From contig JAFYGL010000215.1 of the NCBI GenBank assembly GCA_017543165.1, positions 1 to 7,118 on the forward strand: a stretch of DNA of 7,118 bases, written 5' to 3'. Source of the stretch: Victivallales bacterium (GTDB taxonomy: Bacteria; Verrucomicrobiota; Lentisphaeria; Oligosphaerales; Oligosphaeraceae). Within the stretch, counting starts at the first letter, position 1, and every line of letters starts with the position of its first letter. Shown one piece after another: positions 1 through 6,952 of this stretch. A model generated the notes under the pieces. It searched no databases, was not told the origin of the DNA, and saw only the letters and a list, made by a program, of their open reading frames with translations. Made by a program: the position numbers and the translations under genes.

Positions 1-903
1 AGTCAGATTCGCAGTGGAGAATGCGGAGTTTTCCGCCTCGTCGTAGGCGGTGACCTTGATTTCAACCGTTTGGCCAATGAAACTCTCATCCAACTCAATG
101 GAGTAAGTACCGTCACCCAAGTCGGTCGCATCGAATTCTACATCATTCACCGTGAAAACGAAGTGGTCGATGCCCACATTGTCAGTCCAGTCATCCAGGT
201 CATCAACGGTGACCTGATAGCCTTCAACGGCCTGCTTCGGAATAATGGATATTGGCACTGGCGCCGTCATATCATAGACAGTAAACGTGAACTTTGTCGC
301 GCCTTCCTGGCCGATATTGCCAGCCGCGTCAAATGCCTGGATTGCGACTGCATGCCAGTCGCCAACCGCCAATTCATCGGTGGTATATGAATTTGTGTCA
401 GTTGTAAACACTGGTGGGTTGCCTTCAAACCAGAGATAGTAGCCTGTAACGCCAACATTGTCATAAGGCACGTCCCAGGACAATGTGACAAACTGCCCTT
501 CCTGGGTTATAACCAGTTTCTGGTCTTCAGCACACGATCCCAAATCCACTTCATTAGGCGGTGTCACGTCGTCAATAGTCAGCGCCGTGGCTGACACGGG
601 GTCCGATGAAAGGTCGCCTTGATCTGTAACAACTGCGCTGACTGTAAACTCACCAACGTCCTCAGATGTAAGTTCAATGTAGTAGGAATATGAACCATTT
701 CCATTGTCAATCATATTTGCGAATTCCACAACGGTTGGTTCACCATCATTCAAAGAGAAAGAGAAAGATTCTATAGTATCCCCTTGGTCTGGATCTGTGA
801 TGTTTGACACAGTCACCTTGATTGCATACGGATTGTCATTGTATGCCTCCTGAACTGCAGTCACGCTTCCAATTACAGGCTTTTCATTGTGTTCAGCACT
901 CAT
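1..903 (-). CDS. Acidic Ig/FN3-like multi-domain surface or secreted protein, N-terminal part (runs off left edge)
   Basis: The reading frame is open for 301 codons from ATG at 903 to the window edge with no stop. A strong AAGGAG site lies 6 nt upstream of the ATG. Residues about 10-112 form a cadherin/Ig-like beta domain. Residues about 113-215 are FN3-like, with a core reading SWDVPYDNVGVTGYYLW and a strand ending QAFDAAGN. Residues about 216-301 start a third Ig-like repeat (YDEAENSAF near its end, the same position as AFDAAGN). There is no hydrophobic signal peptide after the start. I count 33 Asp and 22 Glu against 6 Lys and no Arg. This profile fits large adhesins or RTX-type substrates exported by type I secretion through a C-terminal signal, but that end is outside the window. 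The export route and any binding target are inference. It could also be a structural extracellular-matrix protein. The gene probably has its own promoter, since 242 bp separate it from the preceding gene. Confidence 0.85.
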   Translation of the reverse strand, partial: MSAEHNEKPVIGSVTAVQEAYNDNPYAIKVTVSNITDPDQGDTIESFSFSLNDGEPTVVEFANMIDNGNGSYSYYIELTSEDVGEFTVSAVVTDQGDLSSDPVSATALTIDDVTPPNEVDLGSCAEDQKLVITQEGQFVTLSWDVPYDNVGVTGYYLWFEGNPPVFTTDTNSYTTDELAVGDWHAVAIQAFDAAGNIGQEGATKFTFTVYDMTAPVPISIIPKQAVEGYQVTVDDLDDWTDNVGIDHFVFTVNDVEFDATDLGDGTYSIELDESFIGQTVEIKVTAYDEAENSAFSTANLT

Positions 904-960
904 TGCCGTCTCCTTGTTAAGAACACTATCCTTATATAAAAAACTATTTCAATCAATTAA
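904..960 (-). promoter_or_regulatory. Ribosome binding site and putative promoter of the acidic protein gene
   Basis: On the minus strand, AAGGAG (915-910) sits 6 nt before the ATG at 903, which fixes the start. Just upstream is a very AT-rich tract. It contains TTGAAA (952-947), a GATAGT-like -10 (930-925, spacer 16) and an alternative TATATAAG (938-931). The ribosome binding site is clear. Which hexamers form the promoter is uncertain, and none is a full consensus. Confidence 0.5.
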
Positions 961-970
961 ATTGCCACAC

Positions 971-995
971 TGTAATGCATGGTTTGATTATTACA
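971..995. promoter_or_regulatory. Inverted repeat TGTAAT-N13-ATTACA, possible operator
   Basis: Perfect 6-bp arms at 971-976 and 990-995 are separated by 13 nt, just upstream of the AT-rich promoter tract of the acidic protein gene. The geometry (arm centres 19 nt apart) would suit a dimeric regulator. A 6-bp palindrome in AT-rich DNA can also arise by chance. No regulator family is recognised. Confidence 0.2.
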
Positions 996-1048
996 ATATG
1001 GAAAAACATCTTTTTCACATCATTACCTAAGTTCGCCCTCCCCCATTC

Positions 1049-1140
1049 CAACGCAGAAACACTGTTCTATCCACAGATTATCCAGATTGCCACAGATAAA
1101 AGGCTGCGCCCCTGCGTTGAAATTCCGCGCCTCCGCGTTG
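1049..1140. repeat. Degenerate intergenic CACAGAT / CTGCG repeat cluster
   Basis: On the plus strand, CCACAGATTA (1071-1080), TCCAGATTG (1081-1089) and CCACAGATAA (1090-1099) are three degenerate copies of a roughly 9-10 nt unit. They are followed by two 16-nt units, 1104-1119 and 1125-1140, identical at 13 of 16 positions with a 21-nt period. CAACGCAG (1049-1056) and CTGCGTTG (1112-1119) form an 8-bp inverted repeat around the CACAGAT copies. From memory, similar CACAGATT plus CTGCG strings are dispersed in intergenic regions of many environmental bacteria. I cannot check that here. The cluster ends only 5 bp after the stop codon of the upstream gene, so it would lie in its mRNA trailer. No T-run follows the GC-rich units, so it is not a standard terminator. 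Confidence 0.6.
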
Positions 1141-1145
1141 TTTGT

Positions 1146-3941
1146 TCAGGGATTGTACATCTCCACCTCGTAGAGTTCAATTTCGTCCGTGCCTGACTTG
1201 AGGTCGTTGAAGGTTACACGGAACTTAACGGTCTTATACACGTTGTCGAATGTGAATGTCTTGCTCCACTCCTTGGCATCCTCCTTCACTTCAACAGGTG
1301 TTATGGTCTTCCATTCGCCAGCCTTCCAGATTGTGAAAGTGGGGTTCTTCATGTTGTAGCCGTAGAGTTTGACAGTCTTGAACTTGGGCGACACCTTCGG
1401 AAAGTCCATTTCAAACCACTGCTGCTTTTTCCAGCGGTTGGTGCCCCAGGCCAGCATGTCCAGGGAACCATCGCAAATCTTGCGCTTTGCATTGCCGACA
1501 AGCTGCACCTCGGAGGCGTCCAGTTCAATCTCATCCCCCTTGCCAAGCAGCAAGTTGCCCTTGTTGTTCATATTGTCCTCGTACGCCTTGATTTTGGCAA
1601 GCACTTCCTTTGTGGAGGCAAACTTGGAGGCAAACGGCTTGCTGGTCAGCACATAGACCTGATATGGCGCGAACTTCACGGCCTGCCCCTTAGCCAGTTT
1701 GTAGGTAGCCTCGCCCCTGTATTCATGCCAGGTGCCATTGACAGCCTTGTCCTCCAGCGTGGCGGTGAAAGCCTCTGGATATGGGTTCACCATGGCCAGC
1801 AGTTTCATGCCGTTGACTTCGAACAATGTGCAGTCCAATTGCTTTTCCGCCTTGATGGGCAGGTAGTTCACCTTGTCAGACAAGAGCAGGTCGTTCAACT
1901 CCATGATGGACTGGTTCAGATATGCGAATGCCTCGAACATGTGCCTCTTGTCGTCAATGTCGTGGTATGCGTATGGATTGCTGACTCTGGAGCCATTTGC
2001 CATAGCCGTCCAGGCCTGGGCAATCAATTCGTCCCATGTGGGATAGTCCGCATATTTGTTGCCGAATTTATATGAGAAGAACTGCCCTGTGAAGCCAGCC
2101 ACCTTCTCTGGGCGGCCATAGTCTGTGACCTCGTGAATCTGCGACCTGACCTTTTCAATCGGGACGCTAAGGAAACGCTCCTTTCCTGAGAAGAACGGTG
2201 AAATGTAGGTGTGCATCATAAATACGTCAATGCACTCGATGTAGCGCTGGGGCGCGCGTGTGCAGGACATGATCGGATGGTACGGGTCATGCTCCTTCAC
2301 ATAGTCGTAGATGTACTTGAGGTAGATTGGCGAGATGCCGCGGCATTCAGGCTCGTCGCAGATGTAGTACCCCAGGAAATCCCTGCCCTTGTTGCGGTCA
2401 ATCACCTTCTGCACCGCATCGAACAGCTCCTTGCATGGCTTCACATCCTTTGTGGCCTCCTTGGCCTCAATGTTCATCTTGGGGCAGAGCCGCGCTGGTT
2501 CAAGCGTGGGGCAGCTGAACTCGTTCATGCAGATGTAGTCCTTTTCCTCCGCAAAGCGCTTCTCCATCATTCTGCCGCCGCGATAGCCCAGCGCATAGAT
2601 GTACCTGGGGAAATATGGCTTGCCGTTCCTGACAATATGCCCGTCCTGTATCCAGACCACCTCGCCGCCCTTTTCTGGTGGAGGCAGCCTCTTCACCGAT
2701 GTGGCAGTCGCCGCAAATACCTTGCCGTCCACAATCAATCTGGCGCTCACATCCAGTTTCTGGCCTTCCTTCAATTCGGGGAACTTCTCCTCAAAGTCAA
2801 CAAATGCGCCTTTGGCATTCAACTTGCGGACCTTGTCCACAACTTTCAGTTCGATTACGGCCTTCTTGCCTCCAGCCAGTTTGAAGTTGACCTTGCCAGC
2901 CAGCCTCTTTACATCCTGGCCTGGATAGTAGTTGTTGGCATACTGGGGCCAGGTTATCTTTATGTCGATGGGCTTGTACTCCGCCTCAACTGGATAATAG
3001 CGGCCCAACTCCACATCGCCCTTCTTCAATGTCACCTTCACCTTGTGGTAGCTCTTCTGGGAGGCGGGGAAATCCAGGTCCTTCACCAGATATTTGCGGT
3101 TGCCATGCTCCACGCGCACTTTCTGCGTGACCTTGCCGCCATTGGGCACTTCCACAGTCATGTCCCAGTTGCCTACGCTTTCCGAAGTACCCTCCACATT
3201 CACAATGACATTACCCTTGATGACGTCGCCTTCCTGGGAGAGGTAATCGCCGCGCACCACGGGAACGCACACATCCTCTACGCCCTTTCTCTTGGGGAAG
3301 CCCTCCACTGGCTTGAACGCCTTGCTTTCCTGGAAGCCACTGTTCAGCGGTGCCCATGTGCTGAGGCCGCCGCCCCTGGTCTGCGTCCTGGCGATGTTCA
3401 GCAGCCAGGTCTTGTTCCACATCTTGTTCCTGGTCATGTAGAACGCCGAATACGGTATCTTCACTTCAAGATACCAGGCCTTGTCATCCTTGCTGGTGCC
3501 GCTTTGCCAGAAGGGCGCGAATTTGTCAGGCGTGATATTGCCGCCTTCTGCGCGGTACATGGCGTATGTGTCATTCTGGCAGCCCACCGCAAAGTGGTAG
3601 TACTCCACTGGATTGCCCGCAGGCGAAAGGAACATCTCGATTGCATCGCTGGTCCAGATGCTGCCGCCCCAGTGCAAGGTCTTGATGTTGCTGTCCAGGC
3701 AGATGATGCCCAGATACACGGCATCTTCGTCCGCCAGCACCATGAATTCCGTCTGGTCCTTGATTGGCCTGCCTGACTGGGACTTCATCCTTATGAAGCC
3801 ACTGGTCTTTGTCGCCGCCTTCCACGCCGCCTCGTCCAGCTTTCCATCAACCACAATTGGCGATGTGGGCGCAGTCACAGTCAATGCCCTCGCAGCCATG
3901 CAACATAACAAAGACATCAGCAGAAAACTCAATTTCTTCAT
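1146..3941 (-). CDS. Secreted CBM9-like / glycoside-hydrolase-like barrel / F5/8 type C protein (paralogue A)
   Basis: This gene encodes 931 residues. Residues 1-19 are a Sec signal peptide ending in ARA (AxA site). There is no proper lipobox despite the double Cys at 13-14. Residues about 21-205 are a CBM9/DOMON-like sugar-binding domain, with the hallmark VVDGKLDEAAW followed by a W-T-S-D-A-I-E-M-F strand. Residues about 222-420 are beta-rich, Ig-like. From about 430 (QDGHIVRNGKPYFPR) to 690 lies a short TIM-barrel resembling glycoside hydrolases. Its GYYICDEPE strand places E532 as the acid/base candidate, and PTWDEL at 634-639 precedes a helix of the usual type. No clear nucleophile Glu is visible. 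Residues about 695-770 are a beta-sandwich, and about 795-930 an F5/8 type C domain ending IELYEVEMYNP. It is probably an exported enzyme or binder acting on polysaccharide. The substrate is unknown and the glycoside hydrolase family is not recognised. It follows its paralogue with a 129-bp gap and has its own promoter-like block, so independent transcription is plausible. Confidence 0.93.
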   Translation of the reverse strand: MKKLSFLLMSLLCCMAARALTVTAPTSPIVVDGKLDEAAWKAATKTSGFIRMKSQSGRPIKDQTEFMVLADEDAVYLGIICLDSNIKTLHWGGSIWTSDAIEMFLSPAGNPVEYYHFAVGCQNDTYAMYRAEGGNITPDKFAPFWQSGTSKDDKAWYLEVKIPYSAFYMTRNKMWNKTWLLNIARTQTRGGGLSTWAPLNSGFQESKAFKPVEGFPKRKGVEDVCVPVVRGDYLSQEGDVIKGNVIVNVEGTSESVGNWDMTVEVPNGGKVTQKVRVEHGNRKYLVKDLDFPASQKSYHKVKVTLKKGDVELGRYYPVEAEYKPIDIKITWPQYANNYYPGQDVKRLAGKVNFKLAGGKKAVIELKVVDKVRKLNAKGAFVDFEEKFPELKEGQKLDVSARLIVDGKVFAATATSVKRLPPPEKGGEVVWIQDGHIVRNGKPYFPRYIYALGYRGGRMMEKRFAEEKDYICMNEFSCPTLEPARLCPKMNIEAKEATKDVKPCKELFDAVQKVIDRNKGRDFLGYYICDEPECRGISPIYLKYIYDYVKEHDPYHPIMSCTRAPQRYIECIDVFMMHTYISPFFSGKERFLSVPIEKVRSQIHEVTDYGRPEKVAGFTGQFFSYKFGNKYADYPTWDELIAQAWTAMANGSRVSNPYAYHDIDDKRHMFEAFAYLNQSIMELNDLLLSDKVNYLPIKAEKQLDCTLFEVNGMKLLAMVNPYPEAFTATLEDKAVNGTWHEYRGEATYKLAKGQAVKFAPYQVYVLTSKPFASKFASTKEVLAKIKAYEDNMNNKGNLLLGKGDEIELDASEVQLVGNAKRKICDGSLDMLAWGTNRWKKQQWFEMDFPKVSPKFKTVKLYGYNMKNPTFTIWKAGEWKTITPVEVKEDAKEWSKTFTFDNVYKTVKFRVTFNDLKSGTDEIELYEVEMYNP

Positions 3942-3947
3942 AAGAAA

Positions 3948-3967
3948 TCCCTCATTTTAAGATTATA
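3948..3967 (-). promoter_or_regulatory. Ribosome binding site and TATAAT box of paralogue A
   Basis: GAGGGA (3953-3948) lies 6 nt before the ATG at 3941 and fixes that start. A perfect TATAAT (3967-3962) lies just upstream, but it has no good -35 at 16-18 nt. Transcription from it would leave only about 14 nt of leader. Paralogue B has GATAAT (6894-6889) in the comparable place. The box may be a second promoter, or just the AT-rich leader. Confidence 0.45.
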
Positions 3968-3999
3968 CAAAAACAACACAATATTCCCTCGTGACAAAG

Positions 4000-4037
4000 G
4001 TAATGTACCCAACAAACTCTCATCCCGCAACTGCCAA
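4000..4037 (-). promoter_or_regulatory. Conserved upstream block, putative promoter of paralogue A
   Basis: This block matches the one upstream of paralogue B at 32 of 38 positions. On the minus strand it reads TTGGCAGTTGCG, a variable middle, then GTTTG and TGGGTACATTAC. TTGCGG (4030-4025) and TACATT (4007-4002) are exactly 17 nt apart, as for a sigma-70-type promoter. Five of the six differences fall in or beside that spacer, and the sixth is within it too apart from the last base of the -35. A start near 3995 would give a leader of about 54 nt. It could instead be a binding site for a shared activator. Confidence 0.45.
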
Positions 4038-4070
4038 CAAGAGTTTTTTTTGCGCCTCGGCCTTGCATGG

Positions 4071-6872
4071 TCAGGGGTTGTACATTTCGATTTCGTAGAG
4101 TTCGATGTCGTCCTGGCCAACTTTAAGGTCATTGAAGGAAATGCGCAGTTTCACGGTCTTGTAAACATTGTCGAATGTGAATGTCTTGCTCCAGTCCTGG
4201 GCATCCTCCTTGACTTCCACTGGCGTGATTGTCTTCCATTCGCCCGCCTTCAAGATTGTGAAACTGGCATTCTTCAAGTTGTAGCCATAAATCTTGATTG
4301 TCTTGAACTTTGGCGACACCCGCGGGAAATCCATTTCGAACCACTGCTGCTTTTTCCAGCGGCTGCATCCCCACGCCAGCATGTCTGTGGAACCGTCGCA
4401 AATCTTGCGGGTGGCATTGCCCACCAGATACACCTCGGACGCATCCAGTTCGAAGGTGTCACCTTTGTTCAGAAGCAGGTTGCCCTTGTTATTGACACTG
4501 TCCTCGTATGCCTTGATTTTGGCCAGGACTTCCTTCGTCGGGGCAAACTTGGATGCGAAGGGCCTGCTGGTCAGAATATATACTTGATTCGGGGCAAACT
4601 TGACAGTTTGCCCCTTTGCCAGTTTGCAGACGGCCTCGCCCCTGTATTCATGCCAGGTGCCATTGACCGCCTTGTCCTCCAGCGTGGCATTGCACGCCTC
4701 TGGATATGGATTGACCATAAGCAGCAGTTTCATGCCATTGTGCTCGAACAAGGTGCAGTCCAACTGCTTTTCCGCCTTGATTGGCAGGCTTTTCACCTTG
4801 TCCGACAACAGCAGGTCGTTCAGTTCCATGATAGCCTGGTTTTGATAAACGAATGCCTCGAACATGTACCTCTTGTCATCAATGTCATGGAAAGCGTAGG
4901 GGAAATGCACCATGGAGCCATTTGCTATTGCGGTCCATGTCTGCGCCTGCAATTCATCCCAGGTGGGATAGTCTGCGTATTTGTTGTTGAACTTATATGT
5001 AAAGAACTGCCCCGTGAAGCCAGCCACCTTCTCGGGCCGCTTCAAATCCCTCACCTCGTGTATTTGAGCGCGGACCTTCTCAATGGGCGTTGAAAGGAAG
5101 CGTCCATTGCCAGAGAACATGGGCGCGATGTATGTGTGCATCATGAACACATCCGCGCACTCGATGTAGCGCTGCGGCGAGCGTGTGCAGGTCAGCACCA
5201 CGTGATAAGGGTCCGCCTTCTTCACATATTCGTAGATGTACCTTAAATAGACAGGGGATATGTCGCGGCATTCTGGCTCGTCGCAGATGTAGTATCCGAT
5301 GAAATTCTCGCCCCTGTGCCTGTCAATCACCTTCTGCACCTCGACGAAGAGTTCATCGCAGGGCTTCACATCCTTCGTGGCCTCCTTGGCCTCGATGTTC
5401 ATCTTTGGCAGCAGGCGGAATGGCTCCAGCGAATAATGCGCGAACTCGTTCTGGCAGATATAGTCGTTGTCCTTCTCGAAGCGTTCCGTCAAACGCCTGC
5501 CGCCACGGTACTTGTAGGCGGCAATAAACCTGGGGAAGTAGGGCTTGCCATCCCTGACAATGCGCCCGTCCTGCACCCACACAATCTCACCGCCCTTCTC
5601 TGGCGGAGGCAGTCTCTTGACGCAGGTCTGGACTGAGGCAGATTCCTTGCCATCGACTATCAGCCTGGCAGACAAGGCAAGTTGCTGCCCTTCCTTCAAT
5701 TCAGGGAACTTCTCCTCAAAGTCCATGCGGTCCCCCTTTGCCTTCAACTTGCGCGACTTGTCCCCGACCTTCAGTTCTATGACCGCCTTTTTCGCATCCG
5801 CCTCCGACAGTTTGAACCTCACCTGCCCTGCCAGCCTCGTCGCGTCCTGGCCTGGATAGTAGTTGTTGGCGTACTGTGGCCATGTGATCTTTATGTCGAT
5901 GGGCTTGTATTCAGCCTCCACAGGATAACAGCGCCCCAGCTCCACATTGCCGTTCCTCAGTGTCACCTTGACTTTGTGGTAGCTTTTCTGCGAGGCTGGA
6001 AAGTCCAGTCCCTTGACCACGAACTTGCTGTTGCCATGCTCCACGCGCACCTGCTGCGTCGCCTTCCCGCCATCGGGCACCTCCACCGTCATATCCCAAT
6101 AGCCGACCGCCTCCGCCGTGCCCTCCACATTCACTGTCAGATTACCCTTGATGACATCCCCTTCCTGGGAAAGGAAATCGCCACGCACGACTGGAATGTA
6201 AACATCCTCAATGCCCTTTCGCATTGGGAAGCCCTCCACTGGCTTGAACACCTTGCTTTCGTGGTATTTGCTGTTCAGAGGCGCCCAGGTGCTGGGGCCG
6301 CCCTCCCCGCTCTGGTTGCGGCAAATATTCACGAGCCAGGTCTTGTTCCACATCTTGTTTCTGGTCATGTAAAATGCGGAATACGGTATCTTCACTTCCA
6401 AATACCACGCCTTGTCATCCTTGCTGACGGCGCTCTGCCAGAACGGCGCATATTTGTCAGGCGTGATATTGCCGCCCTCCGCGCGGAACATGGCATACGT
6501 GTCATTCTGGCATCCCACCGCAAAATGATAGTATTCCACAGGATTTCCCGCAGGCGAAAGGAAGATTTCCACTGAATCGCTTGTCCATACGCTGCCTGCC
6601 CATTTAAGTTTCCCGATGTTGCTGTCCAGGCATGCAATGCCAATATATACCGCCTCGTCATCCGCCAGCATGGAGAATTCCGTCTGGTCCTTCATGGGCT
6701 TTTCCGCCTGGGACTTCAATCTAATGAAGCCAGTGGTCTTGACTGCCGCCTTCCAGGCCGCCTCGTCCAGCTTGCCATCCACCACAATGGGCGAACTAGG
6801 CGCAGACACTGTCAATGCCCTCGCAGCCATGCAGCACAGCAAGGACAACATCACAAAACACAATCTCTTCAT
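4071..6872 (-). CDS. Secreted CBM9-like / glycoside-hydrolase-like barrel / F5/8 type C protein (paralogue B)
   Basis: This gene encodes 933 residues from ATG at 6872. A longer in-frame start at 6896 adds eight residues (MIIMEGTA). I reject it because GGAGGGA lies 6 nt before 6872 and the signal peptide then aligns with paralogue A. Residues 1-19 are the signal peptide (ARA cleavage site). Residues about 21-205 are CBM9/DOMON-like. Residues about 222-422 are beta-rich, with the only indel versus A (SEADA for AGG near 356). The GH-like barrel spans about 432-692, with ICDEPEC at 529-535 and E534 as acid/base candidate. A beta-sandwich covers about 697-772, and an F5/8 type C domain about 797-932. 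Identity to A is about 80% and lowest at residues 443-482, next to the first barrel strands. The likely role is exported polysaccharide binding or cleavage. Substrate and family are not recognised. The gene begins 87 bp after a PBP gene, and no intrinsic terminator separates them, so some read-through is possible. Confidence 0.93.
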   Translation of the reverse strand: MKRLCFVMLSLLCCMAARALTVSAPSSPIVVDGKLDEAAWKAAVKTTGFIRLKSQAEKPMKDQTEFSMLADDEAVYIGIACLDSNIGKLKWAGSVWTSDSVEIFLSPAGNPVEYYHFAVGCQNDTYAMFRAEGGNITPDKYAPFWQSAVSKDDKAWYLEVKIPYSAFYMTRNKMWNKTWLVNICRNQSGEGGPSTWAPLNSKYHESKVFKPVEGFPMRKGIEDVYIPVVRGDFLSQEGDVIKGNLTVNVEGTAEAVGYWDMTVEVPDGGKATQQVRVEHGNSKFVVKGLDFPASQKSYHKVKVTLRNGNVELGRCYPVEAEYKPIDIKITWPQYANNYYPGQDATRLAGQVRFKLSEADAKKAVIELKVGDKSRKLKAKGDRMDFEEKFPELKEGQQLALSARLIVDGKESASVQTCVKRLPPPEKGGEIVWVQDGRIVRDGKPYFPRFIAAYKYRGGRRLTERFEKDNDYICQNEFAHYSLEPFRLLPKMNIEAKEATKDVKPCDELFVEVQKVIDRHRGENFIGYYICDEPECRDISPVYLRYIYEYVKKADPYHVVLTCTRSPQRYIECADVFMMHTYIAPMFSGNGRFLSTPIEKVRAQIHEVRDLKRPEKVAGFTGQFFTYKFNNKYADYPTWDELQAQTWTAIANGSMVHFPYAFHDIDDKRYMFEAFVYQNQAIMELNDLLLSDKVKSLPIKAEKQLDCTLFEHNGMKLLLMVNPYPEACNATLEDKAVNGTWHEYRGEAVCKLAKGQTVKFAPNQVYILTSRPFASKFAPTKEVLAKIKAYEDSVNNKGNLLLNKGDTFELDASEVYLVGNATRKICDGSTDMLAWGCSRWKKQQWFEMDFPRVSPKFKTIKIYGYNLKNASFTILKAGEWKTITPVEVKEDAQDWSKTFTFDNVYKTVKLRISFNDLKVGQDDIELYEIEMYNP

Positions 6873-6878
6873 AGCAGT

Positions 6879-6885
6879 TCCCTCC
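6879..6885 (-). promoter_or_regulatory. Ribosome binding site deciding the start of paralogue B
   Basis: The minus-strand sequence GGAGGGA lies 6 nt upstream of ATG 6872. The upstream in-frame ATG at 6896 has no comparable site. Its first codons would themselves contain this ribosome binding site, which argues against it. Confidence 0.8.
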
Positions 6886-6914
6886 ATTATTATCAAACAC
6901 CATAAAAATCAAGA

Positions 6915-6952
6915 GTAATGTACCCAGCAAACAAGCATTTCGCAACTGCCAA
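6915..6952 (-). promoter_or_regulatory. Conserved upstream block, putative promoter of paralogue B
   Basis: This is the counterpart of the block at 4000-4037. On the minus strand TTGCGA (6945-6940) and TACATT (6922-6917) are 17 nt apart, with TTGGCA (6952-6947) overlapping upstream. A start near 6910 would give a leader of about 38 nt. The block begins only 7 bp after the stop codon of the PBP gene. Either the promoter was carried with the duplicated gene, or it is the ancestral promoter. Confidence 0.45.

Larger units (their letters stand above)
1127..6952 (-). repeat. Tandem gene duplication, two units of about 2.9 kb
   Basis: The two large genes are direct tandem copies, with stop codons 2925 bp apart. 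Similarity begins in a 38-bp upstream block (6915-6952 and 4000-4037) and runs through the whole coding sequence. It fades about 19 nt past each stop codon, where GAGGCGC lies at the same offset (1127-1133 and 4052-4058). Nucleotide differences are scattered and often at third codon positions. For example, the stretch coding for WPQYANNYYP is unchanged in protein but differs at several bases. This indicates an old duplication kept by purifying selection rather than a recent copy or assembly error. Confidence 0.85.

Noticed and set aside
752..769. AAAGAG-type short purine repeat as a phase-variation tract
   Set aside because: It is only about three imperfect units of six bases and in frame, so slippage would add or remove two residues without switching the gene off.
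1001..1016. GAAAAA-CATC-TTTTTC hairpin as a terminator of paralogue A
   Set aside because: It has only a 6-bp AT stem with no GC core and is about 130 bp past the stop codon. Too weak to call.
975..1196. 73-codon plus-strand frame across the intergenic repeat
   Set aside because: It runs through repeat sequence into the antisense 3' end of paralogue A, with no domain or ribosome binding site.
2211..3776. 521-codon open frame on the plus strand opposite paralogue A
   Set aside because: It is antisense to a well-supported gene. The openness follows from that gene's codon bias, the translation has no recognisable domain, and there is no good ribosome binding site.
4014..4051. AAACTCT / AGAGTTT 7-bp inverted repeat followed by a T-run, like a plus-strand terminator
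   Set aside because: No plus-strand gene ends here, the loop is 19 nt, the stem is AT-rich, and the arms are not kept at the paralogue B locus.
3938..4132. Short minus-strand frame containing WQLRDESLLGTL, resembling WQLRNACLLGTL in a frame at 6796-7050, as a possible leader peptide pair
   Set aside because: The shared peptide is simply the translation of the conserved 38-bp promoter-like block. The flanking parts are unrelated and overlap known genes in other frames.
4050..5093. 347-codon plus-strand open frame opposite paralogue B, and a similar 297-codon one at 5682-6575
   Set aside because: Both are shadows of paralogue B. Their similarity to frames opposite A only reflects the duplication.
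6873..6896. Upstream start giving paralogue B eight extra residues
   Set aside because: The added peptide breaks the alignment with the signal peptide of paralogue A and would overlap the strong ribosome binding site at 6879-6885.
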